From: Nocardia iowensis | GTDB taxonomy: Bacteria > Actinomycetota > Actinomycetes > Mycobacteriales > Mycobacteriaceae | Reading direction: 5' to 3' | DNA: 64,000 nucleotides | NCBI RefSeq assembly: GCF_019222765.1 | Contig: NZ_CP078145.1 | Coordinates: 8,866,001-8,930,000 of the forward strand | The notes under the pieces: model-generated | Databases searched by the model: none | What the model saw: only the letters and a program-made list of their open reading frames with translations | Told to the model about the DNA's origin: nothing | In this document: in pieces, positions 45,461 through 53,705 of the stretch | Layout: each line of letters opens with the position of its first letter | Position numbering within the stretch: position 1 is the first letter of the stretch | Translations under genes and position numbers: made by a program

Positions 45461-45985
45461 ATGAGTTTGTCCCGCACTGATCAAGACAGTCATTCGTCGT
45501 CGTCCCACGACTACTCAGCCCAGGACTACACGGCGATCCAGGACGCCATCGCCCGCTGCCGCCGGTATCGCAAGGAGCACGGCCTGTACGGCGTCGTTGA
45601 TCCCACGCTGGGACGAATCATGCTGGAAGTCGGCGCGGTCGGCGCGGTGGTCATGCCCGCCGCGCTCGGCCGCCGGGTCCGCGACCGGCTGACCGAGACG
45701 CAGGCCGAGCAGCGACCGGGCCCGATCATCGCGCACCCGCGCTCGAACCGGTGGACCTTCCTGACCGGCCCGACCGACAACTCGTATCTGGACACCGAAC
45801 TGTTCGCCGACCTGTTCCGCGTCTGCGCCTCGGTCGCGCTGCCGGGCAGCCACATCGTGCTGCCATCACCCACCGACGAGTCCACCGGTTACCGGAGCTG
45901 GATCGCCGCGCCGCAGAACGGCTTTCGCCGCGAACTCCGCGATGTGCTGGCGGCGACCAGGGCCTGTGCGGCGATTACGGAGTAG
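45461..45985 (+). CDS. Nocardial conserved protein next to XRE/DUF397 pair
   Basis: A 174-residue soluble protein, no domain recognised with certainty. The Ser/Asp-rich N-terminus is followed by IQDAIARCRRYRKEHGLYG, VGAVVMPAALGRRVRDRL, HPRSNRWTFLTGP and LPSPTDESTGYRSW. I associate this pattern with small nocardial proteins that accompany XRE/DUF397 regulators, but this rests on memory and no function is known. ATG 45461 has GAGG upstream. It is divergent from the XRE gene (133 nt apart). Its 3' end overlaps the convergent DUF4190 gene by 11 nt. Confidence 0.7.
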   Translation: MSLSRTDQDSHSSSSHDYSAQDYTAIQDAIARCRRYRKEHGLYGVVDPTLGRIMLEVGAVGAVVMPAALGRRVRDRLTETQAEQRPGPIIAHPRSNRWTFLTGPTDNSYLDTELFADLFRVCASVALPGSHIVLPSPTDESTGYRSWIAAPQNGFRRELRDVLAATRACAAITE

Positions 45986-46460
45986 GCGCGGGTGTCAGGG
46001 TGATGCTGAACTTGTCTTCCAGTCGCTGATTCCAGTCCCGCTCGCACTGCTCGATCTTGGACTGGTCGCTGCCCGCCCGGTTCACGCAGTCGAAGAAGTC
46101 CTTGCCACCGGAGTCGACGAAGAAGCTGTAGCCGATGATGGTGACCACGATGGCGCCGATCAAGCCGAGCACACCGAGGATCACGCCGGTGATCGCCATG
46201 CCCGCGCCGCCCGCGCGACCGGACCGGGTCTTCGCCAGCGCGACGAGGCCGAAGATCAGCGCGAAGGCACCGAACAGGTAGCCGCCGACCAAGGTCCAGA
46301 AGCTCAGCACCGCGAGGATGCCGAGCACCAGCGCGGTGATCGCCAGCCCCTTGCCCTTCGGCGACTCCTGCCAGTACGCGGGCTGTCCTGGATACTGACC
46401 ACCCGGCGGCGGGTATCCCGGGGGCGGGGGATACTGGCCGGGAGGCGGATATTGCGACAT
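45975..46460 (-). CDS. DUF4190 membrane protein
   Basis: A 161-residue protein. A Pro/Gly/Tyr/Gln-rich N-terminus (repeated YPPPGG-type motifs, residues 1-30) faces the cytoplasm. A DUF4190 two-TM module follows (ALVLGILAVLSFWTLVGG and YLFGAFALIFGLVAL), with a further TM (GMAITGVILGVLGLIGAIVVTIIGYSFF). A small extracytoplasmic tail with two cysteines (FFDCVNRAG, IEQCERDW) ends it. Such proteins are common in actinobacteria; function unknown. Convergent overlap of 11 nt with the preceding gene. Confidence 0.8.
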   Translation of the reverse strand: MSQYPPPGQYPPPPGYPPPGGQYPGQPAYWQESPKGKGLAITALVLGILAVLSFWTLVGGYLFGAFALIFGLVALAKTRSGRAGGAGMAITGVILGVLGLIGAIVVTIIGYSFFVDSGGKDFFDCVNRAGSDQSKIEQCERDWNQRLEDKFSITLTPAPTP

Positions 46461-46577
46461 GGACTTCCTCTCCGTCGGTGCCTCGCGCTGCTCGATCCGG
46501 ACGAGGTGGTCCGGCGGAGTGCGCGGGGATCGCCTACTGATCGCGCGCGCTATTGGCGGATGTTAATGCGGCGCGGC

Positions 46578-47351
46578 TTACTGGGCGCCCAACCGCGCGT
46601 GCATCTCCCACACCAGAATTTCCGACGGTCGGCGGGCGATGACGCGTTGGCCGCCGGTTCTGGTCAGCCGGACCGCGTCGCCCTCGTCCAGGGTGCCGAC
46701 GCCCTCCATCTCCACCTCACCGCGGGCGACGAATACGTGCAGGTACGGCGCGTCGGGCAGGTCGATGATGTGGTCGGCCTCGCCGGGCATCCTGGCCACG
46801 TGGAATGCCGCGTGGCTGCTGTTGATGGCGATGGCGGTGCGATCGCGGTAGCGCGGCAAGCCGGCGGCCACGGTCACCAGGCTGCCGGTCGCCAGCGCGT
46901 CGTCGATCTCGAGCTGTTGGTAGCCGGGTGTCAGGCCTGGTTCGTCGGGGACCACCCACATCTGCACGAAATGCACCGGCTCGTGGTGCTCGGCGCCGTC
47001 CAGCCGCCACGAGTCGTTCTTCTCCGAATGCAGGATGCCGGTGCCCGCGCTCATCCGCTGTGCGAGGCCCGGGTAGATGATGCCGCTGTGGCCGAGCGAG
47101 TCCTGGTGCACCAGGCTGCCGCCGAGCACCCACGTCACGATCTCCATATCCCGGTGCGGATGCGTGTCGAAACCTTGGCCGGGGGAGACGACATCCTCGT
47201 TGTTGACGAGCAGCAGGCCGTGGTGGGTGTTGTCGGGATCGTAGTGCTCCCCGAACGAGAAAGAGTGCTTCGAATCCAACCAGGACACCCGCGTCTTCAT
47301 GCGGTCGCCTGCTCGATGGACGTCGATGTGTGGTGTCGTGAGTGTGGACAT
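46578..47351 (-). CDS. Pirin family protein
   Basis: A 257-residue bicupin. The N-terminal cupin holds FDTHPHRDMEIVTWVLGG (two His plus Glu of the metal site, about residues 57-74) and GTGILHSEKN (fourth ligand His, about 104-113), a complete pirin metal centre. Bacterial pirins can be quercetinases or redox regulators. The second of two adjacent ATGs (47351) is placed 6 nt after AGGAGG and is preferred over 47354. It is monocistronic. Confidence 0.9.
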   Translation of the reverse strand: MSTLTTPHIDVHRAGDRMKTRVSWLDSKHSFSFGEHYDPDNTHHGLLLVNNEDVVSPGQGFDTHPHRDMEIVTWVLGGSLVHQDSLGHSGIIYPGLAQRMSAGTGILHSEKNDSWRLDGAEHHEPVHFVQMWVVPDEPGLTPGYQQLEIDDALATGSLVTVAAGLPRYRDRTAIAINSSHAAFHVARMPGEADHIIDLPDAPYLHVFVARGEVEMEGVGTLDEGDAVRLTRTGGQRVIARRPSEILVWEMHARLGAQ

Positions 47352-47611
47352 CATGGTCCTCCTCTCGGAACCGTGCACCGATCACCTTTCAGGGTAGGAG
47401 CACATCCGTCGCGGTACTCCACATTCCTAGTAAATTGTCCTGCACTCGGCATTTTACGCGAGCGACCAGCGGGTGAACGTCAGGCGAGCAGAACCGGCCG
47501 GTACGCCGAACGGGTGGGCGACCCCGCCGACGACAGCGGCACGACCCGGCACCCTAGCGGTGTCGGATTCGTAATATGAAGTGCGGCAACGTAACCGGAG
47601 GTGACGGCGGG

Positions 47612-48076
47612 ATGCGATCCGAGGCGCTCGCACGCATCGAGCGACAACTCCGCAGCCAGGCGCGCCGCGACGGCATCGCACATTTCGTCGTCGGCGTCGC
47701 GGTCTTCCGCGACCGCAAACTTCTGGTGGTCCGCCGAGTACCCGACGACTACCACGGCGGCATGTACGAACTACCCGGCGGCGGAGTCGAATCCGGCGAA
47801 ACCTTCGCCGAATGCGTCGCGCGCGAACTGTTCGAGGAAACCGGCCTGCGTGTGCGCACCATCACCGACTTCCTCGGCGGCTTCGACTACGCCACCAGAA
47901 CCAAGTCCAAGGTGCGCAAATACAGCTTCGTAGTAGACGTCGAACCCGGTGAGGTCGCGCTGGCCCCCGGCGAACACGACGCCTTCGCCTGGATAGACGC
48001 CGACGCCTTGCACGACCTCCCCATGGCCCCCGACATGCGCGAGGCAGTAAGCGCCCTCGTCACCGACTCCCATTGA
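47612..48076 (+). CDS. Nudix hydrolase
   Basis: A 154-residue Nudix protein. The box GGGVESGETFAECVARELFEETGL (residues 57-79; key G, E, REL, EE) matches GX5EX7REUXEEXGU, so it should hydrolyse a nucleoside-diphosphate-linked substrate with Mg2+. ATG 47612 has GGAGGTGA 7 nt upstream; an in-frame ATG at 47576 lacks one. An N-terminal helix (residues 1-20) precedes the fold. The substrate is unknown. Confidence 0.88.
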   Translation: MRSEALARIERQLRSQARRDGIAHFVVGVAVFRDRKLLVVRRVPDDYHGGMYELPGGGVESGETFAECVARELFEETGLRVRTITDFLGGFDYATRTKSKVRKYSFVVDVEPGEVALAPGEHDAFAWIDADALHDLPMAPDMREAVSALVTDSH

Positions 48077-48349
48077 CGCCCCGCAGGTTACGCACTAACA
48101 CCCGACCGCCGGCGCAGCCATCAACCGCCATCGGCGACCCGTCTCGCGGGCACACCCCGCACGATCGGTCACGCCCCACCACCTACCCACCACGCGCGAG
48201 TTTTGCGAGCGCCGTTCGCGGCCCGTCTCGCGGCCGAGTGGCCGAAGCGCACGCGCCGCAGGCGCAAGTCTCGGCCGCTCGGCCGCGAGACTTCCCGGGG
48301 CCGCGAACACGCCGCGCCCGCGCGGCCAAAAACCCAGTAACCTCACCGC
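48077..48349. other. Intergenic region with palindromic element and MFS promoter
   Basis: No gene. It contains the 95-nt hairpin element (listed separately) and a TAACCT -10 (48338-48343) 6 nt before GTG 48350. The stretch 48137-48158 also resembles flanking sequence of the second copy. Confidence 0.65.
48214..48308 (+). repeat. 95-nt dispersed palindromic element, copy A
   Basis: The outer stem is 10 bp (GTTCGCGGCC with its complement at the end). The inner stem is 19 bp (positions 12-30 with 60-78 of the element, one G-T pair). The apical hairpin is GCGCC-GCA-GGCGC (40-52). Copy B at 56993-57087 on the minus strand is about 88% identical and keeps all three stems through paired changes at element positions 20/70 and 43/49. 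The element ends 41 nt before GTG 48350. Confidence 0.85.
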
Positions 48350-49747
48350 GTGTCCACTACCGGTCGCTCGGAGAGTTCCATTCCCTCTCGTTCGGAGACT
48401 TCCATTCCCTCGGATGAGCGGCCGGTTCCGCTGCGGACCGCGCTGCGGGAGAGTCCCGGGGTGGTGCGGCTTGCGCTGGTGCGGTTCGCCGGTCAGTTCG
48501 GCGACGGCATGTTTCAGGCGGCATTGTCGGGGGCGATTCTGTTCAATCCCGAGCGGCAGACCGATCCGCTGGCCATTGCGGCGGGTTTCGCGGTGTTGTT
48601 GTTGCCGTATTCGCTGATCGGGCCGTATGCGGGGGCGCTGCTTGATCGGTGGGATCGGCGCACCGTGTTGCTGGTGGCCAATGTGCTGCGTGCGGTGCTG
48701 ATCGGGCTGGTGTGCGCGGGGCTGCTCGCCGGTATCGGGGAGACGCCGCTGCTGTTGCTGGCGTTGGCGGTGGTGGGGATCAGCCGGTTCGTGCTGTCGG
48801 GTGTGTCGGCGGCGTTGCCCCGGGTGCTTGCTCAGCACTGGCTGGTGCCGATGAATTCGGTGCTCGCCACGGTGGCTTCCGGGTGTGCGGGGCTGGGCGC
48901 GGCTACCTCGGTGGCGGTGATCGGCTTGATCGGCGCGGGTGATTTCGGTTCGGCGGTGGCGGTCGCGGCGAGCGGTGTCGGGTCGGTGGTGAGCGCGCTG
49001 CTGGCGGCGGGGTTCGCACCGCGGGTGCTCGGACCGGACACGGGCCAGGTGGCGAGCGAGAGTGCGCTGCGGGCCATCGCCACCGGGTTGCGCACGGGTG
49101 CGACGGCGGTGTGGGAGTCGGTGCAGGTCACCACCGCGATGCTGGGTATCGGCACGCATCGAATCGTGTTCGGCACCAACACCTTGATCATGGTGCTCGT
49201 GCTGCGGCAGACACCGACCGAGGGTTCCGGGTTGAGTAGCGGGTTGCTCGGGTTCGGGGTGGCCATTGCCGCGACCGCGGCGGGGATGCTGGTGGCCGCC
49301 GTGGTGGCGCCGTTGCTGATTCCGCGGCTCGGGCGGCCGAGGACGGTGGTGGTCGGCTTGCTGACGGCGACGGTGGTGCAGTTGACGCTGGTCACCCCGA
49401 TCGCCTTCGCCGATTCCGGGTCGGCTGTGCAGCGGGCGCATCAGCTGCTGCTGGTCGGGGCGTTCTTGCTCGGGCTGGCCGGGCAGACGATCAAACTGAC
49501 CGGCGATGCGACCATGCAGATCGATATCGATGACGCGCGGCGCGGTCAGGTATTCGCGCTGCAGGACACGGTGTTCAATATCGCCTTCATTCTGGCGATT
49601 GCCGCCGCCGCGCTGGTTATCCCGGACGACGGCCGGTCGCTGCCGGTGATTGTGGCGGGTGCCGGAATCTATTGCGCGGGCATTGCCGCCATCGCACTGA
49701 ATGCGCGTCGGCGGACCGGTCCGGCGGTCGACCGGGGACCGGAGTGA
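48350..49747 (+). CDS. MFS transporter
   Basis: A 465-residue 12-TM major-facilitator protein. GTG 48350 follows a TAACCT -10 by 6 nt (leaderless). The N-terminus is Ser/Thr-rich and polar (to about residue 30). TM1 is preceded by ALRESPGVVRLALVRFAGQFGDGMF. Motif A is degenerate (GALLDRWDRRTVLLV, about residues 95-109). TGDATMQIDIDD near 385-396 and QDTVFNIAFI are typical of an actinobacterial MFS subgroup of unknown substrate. Preceded by the 95-nt palindromic element. Confidence 0.8.
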   Translation: MSTTGRSESSIPSRSETSIPSDERPVPLRTALRESPGVVRLALVRFAGQFGDGMFQAALSGAILFNPERQTDPLAIAAGFAVLLLPYSLIGPYAGALLDRWDRRTVLLVANVLRAVLIGLVCAGLLAGIGETPLLLLALAVVGISRFVLSGVSAALPRVLAQHWLVPMNSVLATVASGCAGLGAATSVAVIGLIGAGDFGSAVAVAASGVGSVVSALLAAGFAPRVLGPDTGQVASESALRAIATGLRTGATAVWESVQVTTAMLGIGTHRIVFGTNTLIMVLVLRQTPTEGSGLSSGLLGFGVAIAATAAGMLVAAVVAPLLIPRLGRPRTVVVGLLTATVVQLTLVTPIAFADSGSAVQRAHQLLLVGAFLLGLAGQTIKLTGDATMQIDIDDARRGQVFALQDTVFNIAFILAIAAAALVIPDDGRSLPVIVAGAGIYCAGIAAIALNARRRTGPAVDRGPE

Positions 49748-49765
49748 ATTTCCGGAGCGCGGAAT

Positions 49766-50305
49766 TCAGGCGATGATCGGATCGTCGTCCAGGTGGCGTC
49801 CGACCGGGTTCAGCCATTGAGCGAAGTAGTGGGGTAGGTCGGGCGGTGGTAGGTCGTCCGCGGGCGGCGCGGGATGATCGTTTTCCGGCAACTGTCCGGC
49901 ATCGAAACCCGGTTGTTCGGGCACCGAATCCGATGCTGGGTCACTGGCGTCGGGCAGGACGGCGTGCTCCTTGGCGTCGAGGTGATCGGTGCGCACGATC
50001 CAGTCGAGTGGTTCGCTGACGGCGTCCGCTGAGGTTCCGGTGATGTGATGGTTCCAGGTGCCGAGGCCGGTGGGATCGGTATAGAAGTGGTCGAGGACGC
50101 CGTCGTCGTCCAGATCGAGCGCCGCCACGTCGGCGACGCCGGAGCCCGCGGTGTCCCACATGGCGTCGTCGGTGAGGCCGTCGCCGTCGAAGTCGAGGCG
50201 CACGGCGTCGGCCGTACCCGGCCCGGCCAATTCCACATCGGCCTGGCTGGACCACACGTGCACGGGACCGTCACCCGTGCCGAACACATACTCGATCTCG
50301 TTCAT
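49766..50305 (-). CDS. Small acidic Asp-repeat protein (calcium-binding-like)
   Basis: A 179-residue very acidic protein. ATG 50305 (MNEIEYVFG) was chosen; upstream codons are not coding-like. Residues 36-76 hold repeats RLDFDGDGLTDD, GSGVADVAALDLDDDGVLD and YTDPTG, like EF-hand/dockerin or FG-GAP Ca2+ loops (DxDxDG). A Pro/Asp-rich tail (PPADDLPPPDLPH) ends near DDDPIIA. No signal peptide is seen. The family is not identified with certainty. It is divergent from the secreted DUF4185 gene (213 nt apart) and tail-to-tail with the MFS gene. Confidence 0.7.
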   Translation of the reverse strand: MNEIEYVFGTGDGPVHVWSSQADVELAGPGTADAVRLDFDGDGLTDDAMWDTAGSGVADVAALDLDDDGVLDHFYTDPTGLGTWNHHITGTSADAVSEPLDWIVRTDHLDAKEHAVLPDASDPASDSVPEQPGFDAGQLPENDHPAPPADDLPPPDLPHYFAQWLNPVGRHLDDDPIIA

Positions 50306-50517
50306 ATTTGTTTGGACGCGCGCAAGTGGCCTTCGGTTCCCTATTTCGCACACACCATTCCGGTAGGTTCATTTTCACTTCGACCCGATTCGACAGGAGT
50401 CAACGACACATGGCTTTTCCGGCGAAGAACTCCGATATTCGGCGAAACCGACTAGGTGGTTGCGAAACCCGGTCGTACCCGCTCACCCGGGCCGCCCAAT
50501 AGCGGGGTCTGCCGGAC

Positions 50518-52101
50518 GTGATGCGCCGACGCGGAATCAAATTCCCGTGGGTACCGGTCCTGTTCGGTGCGCTGATCGGCGGAGTGCTCCCCGTCCCGGC
50601 CGCGCAGTCGGGTCCGTTCCCGTGGGCGCCGTTGCCGGTGAACAGTTGCGGGGAAGTCGGTTTCGATCCGCTGAACCGCGAACGTGATCCGGCGCTGCCA
50701 CCCCCGCCGCCGGTGGAGCTGCCGGAGCGGATCGTCATTCCGGTGCCGATTCCGCAACCCACCCCGGTACCGGTACCCGACCCGCCACCGGACAACACCA
50801 GGATCGATCCCGAACCGCTGGCGGTCGATCCGTGCCATATCCCGTGTCCCGATGTCCGCGATCCCGCGAAACAACCTGAGCAGGACCCTGATCCGAGCCC
50901 GGCCCCGGAGTCCGGCGACGGTCCGAGTTCGGGTTCCGCGTCGGGGTCGACGGCGCCGATCAAGGTGCCGCGCATCGAGATCGAACCCGAGATCGAACCC
51001 ATCCCCATCCCGGTGCCCGGCAGTCCCGGTGCAGCACCGCAGCCCGCACCGCCGCAGGTAGTGCACCCCGCCGAACCGGGCCCGCTCGCCGCCGCGGTGC
51101 CCGGGCCGCGCGTCGCGTCGGTCGAACTGGCAGGTCAGGTGACCGGGCACGGTTCGCAGAACCGCACCGATGTGCGCTGGCAGGTGGACGGCACGGATCT
51201 CGGCGTGATGTGGGAGACGAGGCCGGGCGAGGTCGCCGTTGTCTTCGGTGACACCTTCGGCGCGGGCAGGCAGGTGGGCGGCGCCGGTCAGGAAGACCAG
51301 GATTGGCGCAGCAACGTCATGGGCTACAGCACCGATCGCGACCTGTCCGACGGCCTGTCGCTGGACAGCATGGTGCAGGACAGCCCGTGCCACGCCGCCG
51401 AGATCCTGACCAGTCGCAAGATCAAGAACTGGGAGATCACCACCATCCCGACCTCCGGGTTCACCCTCGGCGATCGCCAATATCTGAGCTATATGTCGGT
51501 GAATCGATGGAGCCGGATTCCCGGCCTGTGGCGCAGCAACTTCGGCGGGCTCGCCTACTCCGACGACAACGGGCGCACCTGGACCAAGGATCAGCATGCC
51601 AAGTGGGACAACCTCTTCGGGGTCGGCCGGTTCCAGGTGGCGGCGATGGTGCCGCAGGGTGACTACGTCTACATGTTCGGTACGCCCAACGGACGCCTGG
51701 GGATGATCGGGCTGGCGCGGGTGCCGAAGGACCACGTGCTCAACAAGTCCGCCTATCAATACTGGGTAGATGGCAGCTGGGCGCCCGCGGCGGAAAACGA
51801 GGCCACCCCACTGGTTCTCGGGCTGGCCGGGGAGTTGTCGGTACGCTACGACCGGGACAACGAACAGTGGCAGATGGTGTACCTGGATCCGGTCCGCAAT
51901 GCGATCGTGATCCGTAATGCCGGTAGCCCGCAAGGCGTGTGGACCGAACCGGTAGAGCTCGTCTCCACCAGCGACTATCCGAAATCCTACGGCGGCTTCA
52001 TCCATCCGTGGTCGACCGGCCGGGACCTGTACTTCACCCTCTCGTCCTGGGACAGCTACAACGTGTATCTCATGCACGCCCAGCTGGATTCGCCGAACTG
52101 A
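50518..52101 (+). CDS. Secreted DUF4185 protein with Pro-rich stalk
   Basis: A 527-residue exported protein; GTG 50518 or the next codon ATG 50521. A signal peptide (about residues 1-31, ending PAAQ/S) is followed by a Pro/Asp/Glu-rich stalk to about residue 200 (runs such as IVIPVPIPQPTPVPVPDPP). The DUF4185 domain (about 203-525) has RWQVDGTDLGVMWET, VFGDTFGAG, a SDDNGRTWTKD Asp-box-like turn and FGTPNGRLG, consistent with a five-bladed beta-propeller as in sialidase-like folds. Asp-box and GDTFG suggest carbohydrate binding or hydrolysis at the cell wall, unproven. Its 3' end overlaps the convergent pxpC by 32 nt. Confidence 0.82.
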   Translation: MMRRRGIKFPWVPVLFGALIGGVLPVPAAQSGPFPWAPLPVNSCGEVGFDPLNRERDPALPPPPPVELPERIVIPVPIPQPTPVPVPDPPPDNTRIDPEPLAVDPCHIPCPDVRDPAKQPEQDPDPSPAPESGDGPSSGSASGSTAPIKVPRIEIEPEIEPIPIPVPGSPGAAPQPAPPQVVHPAEPGPLAAAVPGPRVASVELAGQVTGHGSQNRTDVRWQVDGTDLGVMWETRPGEVAVVFGDTFGAGRQVGGAGQEDQDWRSNVMGYSTDRDLSDGLSLDSMVQDSPCHAAEILTSRKIKNWEITTIPTSGFTLGDRQYLSYMSVNRWSRIPGLWRSNFGGLAYSDDNGRTWTKDQHAKWDNLFGVGRFQVAAMVPQGDYVYMFGTPNGRLGMIGLARVPKDHVLNKSAYQYWVDGSWAPAAENEATPLVLGLAGELSVRYDRDNEQWQMVYLDPVRNAIVIRNAGSPQGVWTEPVELVSTSDYPKSYGGFIHPWSTGRDLYFTLSSWDSYNVYLMHAQLDSPN

Positions 52102-52963
52102 GATCGGCTCGAACCGGGCGGAAGCGGACGGGTTGTCCGGGTCGTGCCTGCGCGACGGCGTCCACGTCCGCGTCGAGGACGACCGCGACCACCGGATAGC
52201 CGCCGGTGATCGGATGATCCGCGAGGAACACCACCGGTTGTCCGCTCGGCGGAACCTGGATCGAGCCGAGGGCCATGCCTTCGGTCGGCAGTTCGCGTTC
52301 CACCGTTCGTTCCAATGGCGGTCCCTCGCGGCGATCCAGCCGAGCCCCTACCCGGTCGGTGTCGGTGGACATCACCCACGCACCCTCGAAAAGTGCTGTC
52401 GGGTCGGTGAACCAGTCGTCGCGCGGGCCGAGCACCGCGCGGATCGTGACGATATCCGCGGGCGGATCGGCGACCGGCGCGAAGTCGATGACCGGAATGG
52501 TGTTCGGCGCGGGCCCGATCGGCAGCGTATCGCCGGGACCCAGTGGAACCGGGCCGATGCCCGACAGGGTGTCGCGGCTGCGCGAACCGAGCACCGGTGG
52601 CACCGCGATTCCGCCACGCACGGCCAGATAACTCCGCAGGCCGACGGTCGCGAGGCCGAGCCGAAGCACCTGTCCCGCCTCGAGTTCCAGCACGCTGGCG
52701 TGCCCGACCGGTGTCGCGTCCACCACGGCCGGGGCGGGCGCACCGGTGACCGCGACGGTGACATGCGTATCCGCCCGCAACACCAGCCCACCGAGCAGCA
52801 CCTCGAGTCCCGCGTACTCCTCCGGATTGCCGACCAGCCGATTGGCCAGCCGGAACGACGAGCGGTCGGCCGCACCGGCCGGGCCGACACCGGAGCCGAA
52901 CCACCCTGGCCTACCGAGGTCTTGGACGGTGGCGAGCGGGCCGACCTGCTCGATCACGATCAT
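52070..52963 (-). CDS. pxpC: 5-oxoprolinase subunit PxpC (KipA-like)
   Basis: A 297-residue biotin-dependent-carboxyltransferase-like protein. It starts IVIEQVGPLATVQDLGRPGWFGSGV, the signature opening (VQDLGRPG, about residues 14-21), then GVGPAGAADRSSFRLANRLVGN. QPVVFLADHPITGGYPVVAVV near 265 closes the domain. With PxpA and PxpB it forms the ATP-dependent 5-oxoprolinase that opens pyroglutamate to glutamate. ATG 52963 overlaps the pxpB stop by 4 nt. Confidence 0.9.
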   Translation of the reverse strand: MIVIEQVGPLATVQDLGRPGWFGSGVGPAGAADRSSFRLANRLVGNPEEYAGLEVLLGGLVLRADTHVTVAVTGAPAPAVVDATPVGHASVLELEAGQVLRLGLATVGLRSYLAVRGGIAVPPVLGSRSRDTLSGIGPVPLGPGDTLPIGPAPNTIPVIDFAPVADPPADIVTIRAVLGPRDDWFTDPTALFEGAWVMSTDTDRVGARLDRREGPPLERTVERELPTEGMALGSIQVPPSGQPVVFLADHPITGGYPVVAVVLDADVDAVAQARPGQPVRFRPVRADLSSANPAGRA

Positions 52964-53664
52964 CCGCTGGACCCCTCGTCGACGAATCGGACGAACCCGC
53001 CTGCGCGGATCAGGGCGGGTGGGTCCCGGTCCACGTCCCACATCCGCAGGTCGGTCGTGCCGATCAAATGCCATCCGCCGGGGGTGCTGCGCGGGTACAC
53101 CGCCGAATACCCACCGGCCAGCGCGACCGCGCCCGCGGGAATCGTGGTGCGGGCCTGTGACCGGCGCGGCACGGTCAGTCGGGCATCGGGGGACTCCAGA
53201 TAGCCGAAGCCAGGTGCGAATCCGACGAACGCGCACCGCCAGACCGTGCCGGTATGTTCGGCCACCACCTGCGCCTGGCTGATCCCGAGCAGTCGCGCTA
53301 CCTCGGCGAGATCGGCGCCGTCGTAGCGCACCGGAACCACCACCGGATCATCGGGAGAATCGTTGTCCGGCAGTGTTCCACGGGAAACAATGTCCGAATC
53401 CTGGTCTGCGGCAGGCTGTTGCATGCCACGCAGGATCTTCTCGATCGCGCGGCGGACGGATTCCGCATACGCCGGTGAAACCAGCGTCACGAGAACTGTT
53501 TCCGCGGCAGGCAGCACATCTTCCACGCCACTCGGCGTGCCGATTCGCAGCGCCGCAACCAGTTTCGTTACCTCACCGCGGTGGGACGGCAGCACCAGCC
53601 ACGCCCGATCACCAGCAGGCCGGATCAGCCGATCCGGGTCGAAATCATCCGGTGCCGAGCGCAT
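52960..53664 (-). CDS. pxpB: 5-oxoprolinase subunit PxpB (KipI-like)
   Basis: A 234-residue allophanate-hydrolase subunit 1-like protein. ATG 53664 follows GGGCGGGG. The N-terminal half RLIRPAGDRAWLVLPS is followed by VPVRYDGADLAEVARLLG and the signature FVGFAPGFGYL (about residues 155-165), PRRSQARTTIPAGAVALAGG and TPGGWHLIG. Residues 88-108 are an unusual Asp/Ser-rich insertion (QQPAADQDSDIVSRG). Middle gene of pxpABC. Confidence 0.9.
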   Translation of the reverse strand: MRSAPDDFDPDRLIRPAGDRAWLVLPSHRGEVTKLVAALRIGTPSGVEDVLPAAETVLVTLVSPAYAESVRRAIEKILRGMQQPAADQDSDIVSRGTLPDNDSPDDPVVVPVRYDGADLAEVARLLGISQAQVVAEHTGTVWRCAFVGFAPGFGYLESPDARLTVPRRSQARTTIPAGAVALAGGYSAVYPRSTPGGWHLIGTTDLRMWDVDRDPPALIRAGGFVRFVDEGSSG

Positions 53665-53705
53665 CACCGCACCCCGCCCTTCGTCGAACGGCTGCCGTGC
53701 ATGCT

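Noticed and set aside
48095..49441. 448-codon minus-strand frame opposite the MFS gene
   Set aside because: Arg/His/Gln-rich shadow; the plus-strand frame has a leaderless promoter and TM pattern.
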